This document shows positions 57,993 through 64,000 of a stretch of DNA of 64,000 nucleotides, one piece after another. The stretch covers positions 6,503 to 70,502 of the forward strand of contig NZ_CAMIHB010000021.1 of the NCBI RefSeq assembly GCF_946221635.1, in the 5' to 3' direction. This DNA is from an uncultured Rhodoferax sp. (GTDB lineage Bacteria > Pseudomonadota > Gammaproteobacteria > Burkholderiales > Burkholderiaceae_C). Each line of letters starts with the position of its first letter. Positions within the stretch are counted from its first letter, which is position 1. A model generated the notes under the pieces. It was not told where the DNA came from and made no database searches. It was given only the letters and a program-made list of their open reading frames with translations. The position numbers were made by a program, and so were the translations under genes.

Positions 57993-58709
57993 TCAGGGCA
58001 GGGCGCAGCCGTCCGGCCCGCAGGTCAGGTCCGCCCCCGTGGGCGCTGGCAGACGGGCCGAGGCGGCCAGCGCCTGGGCAAAGGCGCCGGGCTGGCCGAG
58101 AAATTGGCCCAGTGACAGCAGTTGCATTCGCCCGTCGGCGGCTTCCAGCGCAAAGGTAGGAAAGCCGGAGCCGTCCACCTGACTCAGCAACTGCCGGCTT
58201 TGCGCCATGTGCTGCTGGGTGGGGCTGCCGCTCAGCACATCAAACGCTGTGCGGAAAGCCTCTGCCTCGTAGCCCAGTTCCGCCGCCAGTTCCAACAACA
58301 CCGCTTCATCGGCCATGCGGCGGCCCTCCAGCCAGTGGGCCTGTTGCGCCCGCTTGTGAAAGGCCAGGCCCGCCCGTGGCGAACCGCCGCTGAGCTGCAT
58401 GGCCGCCAGCATGGCGGTGATGGGGGGCGCCGAATCCATGGTGTAGCTGGTGTCCCGGAGCAGGCCATCGAAGTACGCCTGCCCATAGGGTTGGCCAGTG
58501 AGCTGGGCGATGCGCTGGTCCTGCGGCATCACATACGCGCGCCACTGCGGCGTGATGCGCATGCGCTGCGCCCCGGCCAACATGCCGCCGGCATGGGGAA
58601 TGACCTGCAGGCCGGGTACCTGCAAAGCGGCGTCAACCAGCGGCGCTGCGGCGTAGCATCAGCCGCAGAACGGGTCCTGGATGTAGTGGAGAACAGGGGT
58701 GGAGGCCAT
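57993..58709 (-). pseudogene. DsbA-family (FrnE-like) oxidoreductase, interrupted by a stop in the CxxC motif
   Basis: Starting at ATG 58709 the frame reads MASTPVLHYIQDPFCG, then TGA (58659-58661), then CYAAAPLVDAALQV and on without interruption to 57993. Relatives carry DPFCGWCYAAAPL, so a single TGG to TGA change has replaced the tryptophan of the redox motif. Both cysteines remain. The remaining 210 codons are open and well preserved (GGMLAGAQRMRITPQW; DGSGFPTFALE), so the break is recent or a sequencing error. Internal restart would give a product without the CxxC. Selenocysteine or Trp read-through is not supported. A second, intact FrnE-like gene is at 24654. Confidence 0.8.
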
Positions 58710-58717
58710 GGCAGTTT

Positions 58718-59617
58718 TTACCACTTCATTTCGCCTTTGTTGACCTTGGCGCCAATGGTCAGCGCGATCTCCAGGCCTGCGTTCGGAAAACGCTGCTTCA
58801 TGGCGGCGATCAGCGCAGCCGAATCCTTGGCCTTGGGCAGCTCGGCCTCGTAGGCGTTCAGGTAGTCGCGGGTGTAGCGGATGTTGTCGGGGGTATACGC
58901 CGTGCCTGCCTTGAAGTGGCCTGGCACCACGGTCACGGGCTGGAGCGCCTCCATGCGGTCGAGCTGCTGCTTCCAGGCCGCACGGGCCTCGGGCGTCAAA
59001 GTGTTCGCCATCCAGAGGTGGAAGTTGCCAAACACCGAGACACCACCGGCAATTGCCTTGATGGAGGGCATCCAGACGAACAGGTCGTCCGGGTCGGCAC
59101 TGTCCAGACCGACGATCTCCAGCACTTCACCGTCCACACGCAGTTGCTTGCCCTGCAGCGGCTGTGGAATCACCGCGCGGCCGGGGGCGTTGGCACCCAT
59201 TTGCGGGCTCCAGGTGGCGAGTTTCTTCTGCAGGCTGCGTTGGATCTCGGCAATGGTCGCGTCGCTGGCGACGATCTTCACGTCCGGGAAGGCCTGTTGG
59301 ATCACGTCCAGCCCGAAGTAGTAGTCGGGGTCGCTGCGGGTGACCATCACGGTGGTCAGTTTCTTGCCGCTGTCCAGCACCTCGGCCACCACGCGGTGGG
59401 CGTCGGCCTTGGTGAACTGGCTGTCCAGCAGCACGGCTTCGGTCTTGCCGGTCACCAGCGTGGACGCCACACCAAAGGACATGGGGCTGGGGTTGACATA
59501 GACCTTGAGCGACAGCGGCGCGCTGGCCGGTGCGGCGTTTTGGGCGGCAGCGGTACCAGTCAGGCCCAAGGCCAGGGCGGTGGAAGCGAGGGTCAAGGCA
59601 AATGTTCTGCGCAACAT
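58718..59617 (-). CDS. Metallo-beta-lactamase-fold protein lacking key metal ligands, exported
   Basis: A 299-aa exported protein with signal peptide LALGLTGTAAAQN. The body follows the metallo-beta-lactamase fold (STLVTGKTEAVLLDSQFTKAD; VVPGHFKAGT with a late His), but the HxHxDH motif is replaced by TRSDPDYYFGLD, losing the first two metal-binding histidines. A DxD remains. It may bind metal differently, or be a non-catalytic or altered enzyme. I start at ATG 59617; the frame extends 20 codons further. It is divergent from a LysR gene across 148 bases and lies eight bases before the broken DsbA-like gene on the same strand. Confidence 0.8.
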   Translation of the reverse strand: MLRRTFALTLASTALALGLTGTAAAQNAAPASAPLSLKVYVNPSPMSFGVASTLVTGKTEAVLLDSQFTKADAHRVVAEVLDSGKKLTTVMVTRSDPDYYFGLDVIQQAFPDVKIVASDATIAEIQRSLQKKLATWSPQMGANAPGRAVIPQPLQGKQLRVDGEVLEIVGLDSADPDDLFVWMPSIKAIAGGVSVFGNFHLWMANTLTPEARAAWKQQLDRMEALQPVTVVPGHFKAGTAYTPDNIRYTRDYLNAYEAELPKAKDSAALIAAMKQRFPNAGLEIALTIGAKVNKGEMKW

Positions 59618-59765
59618 GGATACATCCTTCGGGTTGGGCTGGCCTTGGGGCCAGGGTGGGACCGGAGCAACCGGCATGGGCTCCAGTGTGATTTCTTTAT
59701 TCGATTCAATAAATCCGGTTTAATGCATTGGTTTGTTGCAGTATTCGATCAAATGAGAGGACGCC

Positions 59766-60686
59766 ATGGACCGACTGACGGCAATGCGGGTGTTTGTGGA
59801 TGTGGTGGAGCGGGGCAGTCTGGCGGCGGCGGCCGACAAGCTGGACATGTCGCGCGCCATGGTGACGCGCTATGTGGCCGAGCTGGAGCAGTGGCTGGGC
59901 GCGCGCCTCCTGCACCGGTCCACCCGCAGTCTGGGGTTGACGCAGGCCGGTATCAACGCCTTGCCCCGCTGCCGCCAGATGCTGGCGCTGGCCGACGATG
60001 TGGAAGAGGCCACCCAAAGCCCCCATGCCGCGCCACGCGGGCTGATCCGCGTCGCGGCCTCCATTTCACTGGGCCACGCCTACCTGGCCGCGGCTTGCAA
60101 CCGCTATATCGCCCGTTACCCGGGCACGGCGGTAGAACTGGTGCTGGGGGATGGCACCAGCAATCTGGTGGAGGAGCGCATCGACCTGGCCCTGCGCATC
60201 ACCAACGAGCCCGACAGCAGCCTCATCGCCCGCAAGCTCACCGTCTGCCGTTCCGTGGTGTGCGCGTCCCCGCGTTACCTGGCCCGGCACGGCACCCCTA
60301 CCACGCCGCAAGACCTGGCCCAGCACCACTGCCTGCGCTACGCGCCGCTGGGGGATATCTGGCGTTTCAAGGACCAGGCCGGCGTGGCGCACGCCGTGGA
60401 GATCAGCGGCAATTTCGGGGCGAATGACGCCACGGTGCTCTTGCAGGCCACGCTGGCAGACGCGGGCCTGTCGCGGCAACCCACCTACGCTGCGGCACAG
60501 TACATCCGCTCGGGTGAACTGGTGCATTTGCTGCCGGACTACGAGATGGCCGAGCTGGGCCTGTACGCGGTGTACACCTCGCGCCGCCATCTGCCAGCCA
60601 CCACGCGCACGCTGGTGGATTTTCTGGCCGAGGACCTGGGCGACAAGGAACCGCCCTGGGATGCCTTGCTGCGTCGAGCGGCTTAA
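59766..60686 (+). CDS. LysR-family transcriptional regulator
   Basis: A 306-aa LysR regulator with an N-terminal winged helix-turn-helix (MRVFVDVVERGSLAAAADKL; VTRYVAELEQWLGARLLHRS) and a substrate-binding effector domain. The LDMSRAMVTRYV recognition region is typical of the group that controls divergent oxidoreductase genes. It stands divergent from the metallo-beta-lactamase-fold gene, with a TTTATTCGATTCAATAAA palindrome-like stretch (59696-59713) in the 148-base spacer as a candidate operator. The inducer is unknown. Confidence 0.9.
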   Translation: MDRLTAMRVFVDVVERGSLAAAADKLDMSRAMVTRYVAELEQWLGARLLHRSTRSLGLTQAGINALPRCRQMLALADDVEEATQSPHAAPRGLIRVAASISLGHAYLAAACNRYIARYPGTAVELVLGDGTSNLVEERIDLALRITNEPDSSLIARKLTVCRSVVCASPRYLARHGTPTTPQDLAQHHCLRYAPLGDIWRFKDQAGVAHAVEISGNFGANDATVLLQATLADAGLSRQPTYAAAQYIRSGELVHLLPDYEMAELGLYAVYTSRRHLPATTRTLVDFLAEDLGDKEPPWDALLRRAA

Positions 60687-61156
60687 AGCCCCGGACTGCC
60701 CAGCAGCTGCAGGATGTGCTGCCAGTGCGCGGGCTCCACAGGGGTGATAGAGAGGCGGTTGCCCCGTTTGAGCACGATCAGGTCTGCCAGCGCCGCATCG
60801 GCGCGCAGCTCGGGCAGGGTGAGATTGCGTGTCTTGTGCAGCACTTGCACATCGACCAGGATCCAGCGCGGCGCCTCGGGTTTGCTTGCAGCGTCGAAGT
60901 AGTGCGACTTGGGGTCGAACTGCGTGGGGTCTGTGTAGGCGCCAGAAGCCACGCGCGCAATGCCGACGATGCCCGGTTCCGCGCAACTGGAGTGGTAGAA
61001 CAGCACGCCGTCCCCCACCTGCATGGCATCGCGCATGAAGTTACGCGCCTGGTAATTGCGCACGCCAGTCCACGGCACGGTGGCCTGGGGCATGGCCAGC
61101 ACATCGTCGACCGAGGCTTCGGCGGGTTCGGCTTTCATGAGCCAGTAGTTGGGCAT
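60683..61156 (-). CDS. EVE-domain protein
   Basis: A 157-aa EVE (PUA-like) protein, recognised by MPNYWLMKAEP, VPWTGVRNYQARNFMRDAM, GDGVLFYHSS and GIVGIARV. EVE domains bind modified bases, and in bacteria stand-alone forms are common and conserved, sometimes linked with modification-dependent defence, but also as housekeeping proteins. Its end overlaps the LysR gene end by four bases on the opposite strand. No restriction-like partner is next to it. Confidence 0.92.
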   Translation of the reverse strand: MPNYWLMKAEPAEASVDDVLAMPQATVPWTGVRNYQARNFMRDAMQVGDGVLFYHSSCAEPGIVGIARVASGAYTDPTQFDPKSHYFDAASKPEAPRWILVDVQVLHKTRNLTLPELRADAALADLIVLKRGNRLSITPVEPAHWQHILQLLGSPGL

Positions 61157-61222
61157 GGGACAGAGGTGCAGTGGTGAACGGACTCCTAGCGTACCGCGTT
61201 GCCGTGTTGCGGCAAACCCCGC

Positions 61223-62281
61223 CTATACCGCCAACTCCACAATGCCCCCTTCACTCGCAGCCCGGGCGATGGCCTCCGTCACCCGCAGGTTGTTCAACCC
61301 GTCGCGGGCGGTCACGCGGGGCGCGGTCTCACCGTGGATGACCTGGACGAAGTGCGCCATCTGGCGGTCCAGCGGGTCTTCGCGCACCAGGCCCACGGTG
61401 CCCACCTCAAACGGCTTCCACCAGGAGCGTTCCTCGGCGCGCGCGTAGGTCTTGAGGCGCATGGTCGGGACGGACAGGCTGCCGATGGTGCCGGTGATCA
61501 CATAGCAGTCCTCGTCGTCATAGCTGGCGTAGGCCTTGTTCTCCTGGCTGGTCTGCTCCCAGCTGCGGGCGCAGGCGGCGGTGTCCGACAGCATGAAGCT
61601 GCCCAGCGCGCCGCAGGCAAAGCGCAGGTTGATGGCCACGGTGTCTTCCACCGCAAAGCCGCGCGTGGCGTTGGAGGCAAAGGCTTGCACGGCCACCACC
61701 TCGCCGCACAGCATGCGCAGGTCGTGCACCTCATGGATCATGTTGATGAGGATGGGCCCGCCGCCCGCCACGCGGCGCCAGGGGCCGTCGTCAAAGTAAT
61801 GGTCGGGCTTGAAGAAAGTGGCGCTGCCCATCACCGCCACCAGCCGCCCCAGTTGGCCGGAGGCTACGACCTGTTGCGCCTTGGCCATGATGGGGCTGTG
61901 CGCGCGGTGGTGTCCGATAAGCAGGCGCGCCTGGCTGCGCTCCACGGCGTCCACCAGCGTCTGCGCGTCCTGCACCGTGGTGGCAATCGGCTTCTCCAGC
62001 AGCGCGGGCAGGCCGGCAGCCACGCACTGCAGCGCCTGCGGCACATGCAGCGCATTGGGCGTTGCCAGGATGATGCCGTCCGGCCGGTCCTGCGCCAGCA
62101 GGTCTTCGAGCCGGGTGAACAGTGGCACGCCGGCCTGGGTGGCAATGGCGGCCGCAGCGGGGGATGGGTCCACGATGGTGCTGAGCACGCAGTCTTTGCG
62201 CTGCTGGATGACTTTCATGTGCGCCTGGCCAATGAGGCCGGCGCCTGCAAGGGCGATGCGGGTAGGGGGCTTGTGTGTCAT
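61223..62281 (-). CDS. Gfo/Idh/MocA-family NAD(P)-dependent oxidoreductase
   Basis: A 352-aa dehydrogenase. The N-terminal Rossmann motif is IALAGAGLIGQAH, the EKP catalytic motif is in LLEKPIATT near 93, and the substrate side has GGGPILINMIHEVHDLRMLCG near 165. The C-terminal part is the Gfo/Idh/MocA beta sheet. Relatives act on myo-inositol, sugars or hydroxy acids; substrate not inferable. The start is ATG 62281; the open frame further upstream is spurious. It is divergent from a LysR gene across 66 bases, which probably regulates it. Confidence 0.88.
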   Translation of the reverse strand: MTHKPPTRIALAGAGLIGQAHMKVIQQRKDCVLSTIVDPSPAAAAIATQAGVPLFTRLEDLLAQDRPDGIILATPNALHVPQALQCVAAGLPALLEKPIATTVQDAQTLVDAVERSQARLLIGHHRAHSPIMAKAQQVVASGQLGRLVAVMGSATFFKPDHYFDDGPWRRVAGGGPILINMIHEVHDLRMLCGEVVAVQAFASNATRGFAVEDTVAINLRFACGALGSFMLSDTAACARSWEQTSQENKAYASYDDEDCYVITGTIGSLSVPTMRLKTYARAEERSWWKPFEVGTVGLVREDPLDRQMAHFVQVIHGETAPRVTARDGLNNLRVTEAIARAASEGGIVELAV

Positions 62282-62347
62282 GCACCGGATACTCACTTGC
62301 GCATAAACAGCAGGCAATATGCATTTTTGTTGATTTATATTTTCCTG

Positions 62348-63274
62348 ATGGTTAAAAATAACTGGGAATTGATCGACCTGCGCGTACTCTGCGCCGTGGC
62401 GCGCCGCGCCAGCCTGACTGGCGCAGCGGTGGACCTGGGCATCTCCGTAGCCTATGTGACCAAGCGCATCGCGCACCTGGAAAAGGTGCTGGAGACCCCA
62501 CTGTTCCTGCGCACCACGCGGCGCGTCAACATCACCGCGCAGGGCGAGGCGGTCTACACCTGGGCGCGCAAGGTGCTGCAGGCAGCCGATGCGCTGAACC
62601 AGGAAGTGGCCCAGTCGCGCGGTGCGCTCAGCGGCTCGCTCAAGGTCAGCACCAGCCACCGGCTGGGCAGCATGCACATTGCGCCCATCCTGGCGCTGCT
62701 GCGCCAGCAGCACCCCGAGCTGGAGGTGTGGCTGGAGCTGGTGGATAGGCGCGTGGACCTGATTGCCGAGGGCTTTGACATCGACATCCGCGTGGGCGAG
62801 GTGCGCGAGCCGCATTTGGTGGCGCAGAAGATGGCCAGCAGCGCCCGCATCCTCTGCGCCGCGCCCCGCTACCTGGCCGCGCACGGAAGGCCCACCGCGC
62901 TGGCCGACCTGGCCCGGCACAACTGCCTGCTCTTCCGCGACCGCGACCAGCCCTTCACCATGCTGCGCATGCAGGGTCCGCAGGGCGAGGAAGCGGTGCA
63001 GGTCAGCGGCACTATGGGCTCCAACCAGAGCGACCCCATCCATCAATGGGCCAGCCAGGGCTTGGGCATTGCGCTGCTCTCGCAATGGGACGTGGCCCAG
63101 GCGCTGCGGGAGGGCACGGTGGAGCGGGTGCTGCCCGAGTACCGGCAGAATGCGGATATCTACGCCGTGATGCCGATGCGGTCTACGCAGTCGGCGAAGC
63201 TGCATGTGTGTTTGGAGTTTTTGCGGGAGCAACTGGGGGCAGGGCGGTTGGAGCTGAAGGACGTGGCTTTTTGA
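62348..63274 (+). CDS. LysR-family transcriptional regulator
   Basis: A 308-aa LysR regulator with winged helix-turn-helix at the N-terminus (LRVLCAVARRASLTGAAVDL; SVAYVTKRIAHLEKVLETPL) and an effector-binding domain with GFDIDIRVG. It starts at ATG 62348 (MVKNNWEL). The 66-base AT-rich region to the divergent dehydrogenase gene must contain both promoters, and the regulator probably acts there. The next gene region differs in composition. Confidence 0.9.
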   Translation: MVKNNWELIDLRVLCAVARRASLTGAAVDLGISVAYVTKRIAHLEKVLETPLFLRTTRRVNITAQGEAVYTWARKVLQAADALNQEVAQSRGALSGSLKVSTSHRLGSMHIAPILALLRQQHPELEVWLELVDRRVDLIAEGFDIDIRVGEVREPHLVAQKMASSARILCAAPRYLAAHGRPTALADLARHNCLLFRDRDQPFTMLRMQGPQGEEAVQVSGTMGSNQSDPIHQWASQGLGIALLSQWDVAQALREGTVERVLPEYRQNADIYAVMPMRSTQSAKLHVCLEFLREQLGAGRLELKDVAF

Positions 63275-63383
63275 GAAGGGAATCATTGGGCATCGTCTTC
63301 TGCGGCGCTGCTATTGGCGGGCAACAGTGAACTGGCTACAGTGAATGCTTCTGAACGCTCATCTTCACCACCTAGGGTTGCCC

Positions 63384-63479
63384 ATGAAAAAAATTTTTGA
63401 TGAACCGGAAAAGCGCGGCCAAGTACCTCCGAAGCGGCCACCGCATCCCGCAAAACACAGGGCAATAACCCCCCCATGA
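63384..63479 (+). CDS. Small 31-aa ORF, translationally coupled to the 2TM protein gene
   Basis: ATG 63384 opens a 31-codon frame with basic, proline-rich content (MKKIFDEPEKRGQV; PPKRPPHPAKHRA). Its TGA overlaps the next start in ATGA at 63476. A GGGTTG stretch lies before the start. Overlap and composition make it plausible as a real leader peptide, antitoxin-like partner or regulator, but there is no homology I recognise. Confidence is limited by length. Confidence 0.45.
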   Translation: MKKIFDEPEKRGQVPPKRPPHPAKHRAITPP

Positions 63480-63949
63480 CTACTGGTACCACCACTCGTT
63501 TTGACACGCTTTTTGACCTTCGCTATGCCGTTCGTGTCCTTGAGCGGCACGGCAACTTGTGGTCCAACCTTGGAGGCGCTTTCAAGTTTGTCTCTCTTGT
63601 TACTGGGTCCACGGCTGTTGCGGCAGTAATTTCCAGCAATCCGCAGTGGGCTACTGGGCTTGCCATTGCTTTGGCCGTTCTGCAGGCCTGGGAATTGGCA
63701 GTAGATCCTGCCACCCGAAAGGCGGATGCTGCTGCAAACCGGCGTGACTACGCCCGGCTCTTGGCAAATGAGTCCGGGAAGTCAGACGCTGAGTTGCTCA
63801 CGGCGTACATGAGCATCGTTGCTGACGACAAGATTCAGCCATGGCGAGCCGTCAAGGAACTTGCCTATAACGATGTGATCAGGGAGAAAAACCTCGACCC
63901 GACGGCCTTGTATGCGAACGAAAGTAAGTTGATGCTCTGGTTGAGTTAG
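63476..63949 (+). CDS. Two-TM membrane protein, SLATT-like
   Basis: A 157-aa protein with a short N-terminal soluble helix, two adjacent membrane segments (about 38-55 and 58-78: FVSLVTGSTAVAAVI and GLAIALAVLQAWELAV), and a charged cytoplasmic helical tail (RKADAAANRRDYARLLANE). This two-span-plus-helix layout resembles SLATT proteins, effectors of nucleotide- or ATPase-based defence systems, but I cannot assign it firmly. It is coupled to the 31-aa ORF before it. Its DNA looks less GC-rich than the LysR gene, hinting at transfer. What follows it lies beyond the window. Confidence 0.6.
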   Translation: MTTGTTTRFDTLFDLRYAVRVLERHGNLWSNLGGAFKFVSLVTGSTAVAAVISSNPQWATGLAIALAVLQAWELAVDPATRKADAAANRRDYARLLANESGKSDAELLTAYMSIVADDKIQPWRAVKELAYNDVIREKNLDPTALYANESKLMLWLS

Positions 63950-64000
63950 GGCACCGCTGAACAAGTAGCTGCTGGCGAACGTAGGCGATACGAGATCGGT

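Noticed and set aside
58659..58661. TGA in the CxxC motif as a selenocysteine codon
   Set aside because: Both cysteines of the motif are still present and the stop replaces the tryptophan between them; a simple nonsense change explains it.
1..64000. CRISPR arrays, rRNA or tRNA genes, retron RNAs
   Set aside because: No regularly spaced direct repeats, no cloverleaf or rRNA-like conserved stretches noticed; a covariance-model scan would be decisive.

Overview
The window is GC-rich chromosomal DNA of a betaproteobacterium. It is most likely Burkholderiales, Comamonadaceae (Rhodoferax/Acidovorax/Hydrogenophaga-like). Pointers are a Bug-type tripartite-tricarboxylate binding protein, a CbtA/CbtB cobalt transporter, a RelA with a decayed hydrolase domain, an ispD-ispF pair, tight head-to-tail operons, and a dispersed ~50-60 bp repeat that I remember from this family. 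Genus and family are inferences from gene content. No rRNA, tRNA, CRISPR array, integrase or transposase gene was seen. No gene-free stretch exceeds about 200 bases.

Region 1 (1-18.4 kb) is one long plus-strand operon for cobalt uptake and the late steps of cobalamin synthesis: cbtB, cbtA, bluB, bioB, cbiB, cobD, then cobQ, cobT, cobS, cobC. Between cobD and cobQ sits a 9.4-kb defence block: jetA, vapB, vapC, jetB, jetC, an AAA ATPase, a DUF4276 protein, jetD. The four jet genes make a type I Wadjet system, an SMC-type anti-plasmid machine. Two further modules are nested inside it with start/stop overlaps: a VapBC toxin-antitoxin pair between jetA and jetB, and an ATPase-DUF4276 pair between jetC and jetD. 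jetA overlaps the end of cobD by four bases, so the defence genes may be co-transcribed with vitamin B12 genes. This composite arrangement is the most unusual feature of the window.

Region 2 (18.4-30.6 kb) holds a minus-strand run (HDOD, nth, HDOD, GGDEF, solute-binding protein). It is followed by an aminotransferase, a receiver protein, a FrnE-like DsbA protein coupled to a PhoD phosphatase, a LuxR regulator, a DUF3237 protein, a Bug binding protein, serB and a small membrane protein.

Region 3 (30.6-41 kb) carries mfd, a MHYT-GGDEF-EAL protein, ispD and ispF with a class III cyclase-like gene between them, an envZ/ompR-type pair, and a small exported protein.

Region 4 (41-56.4 kb) is rich in signalling genes. 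It has a frameshifted 5TM-PAS-GGDEF-EAL gene coupled to an EAL paralogue, a truncated pseudokinase-HDOD-GAF protein, a hydroxybutyrate dehydrogenase, a hydrolase, relA, a solute-binding protein, and a PAS histidine kinase / response regulator / REC-GGDEF-EAL cassette. Across the window there are four GGDEF proteins (three also with EAL), one EAL-only protein and three HDOD proteins, so c-di-GMP and (p)ppGpp signalling dominate.

Region 5 (56.4-64 kb) holds a UPF0303 protein, a ketopantoate reductase, a DsbA-family pseudogene broken by a stop codon inside its CxxC motif, a metallo-beta-lactamase-fold protein lacking its key histidines, two LysR regulators, an EVE-domain protein, a Gfo/Idh/MocA dehydrogenase, and a terminal two-gene unit (31-aa ORF plus two-TM protein) that may be the edge of another accessory segment.

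Eight copies of the dispersed repeat were found by eye. Three are intergenic, one lies at the jetD/cobQ junction, and four lie inside genes (two in cbiB, one in cobS, one likely in ispD). The cbiB and cobS copies are translated in the same frame into membrane-like peptides.
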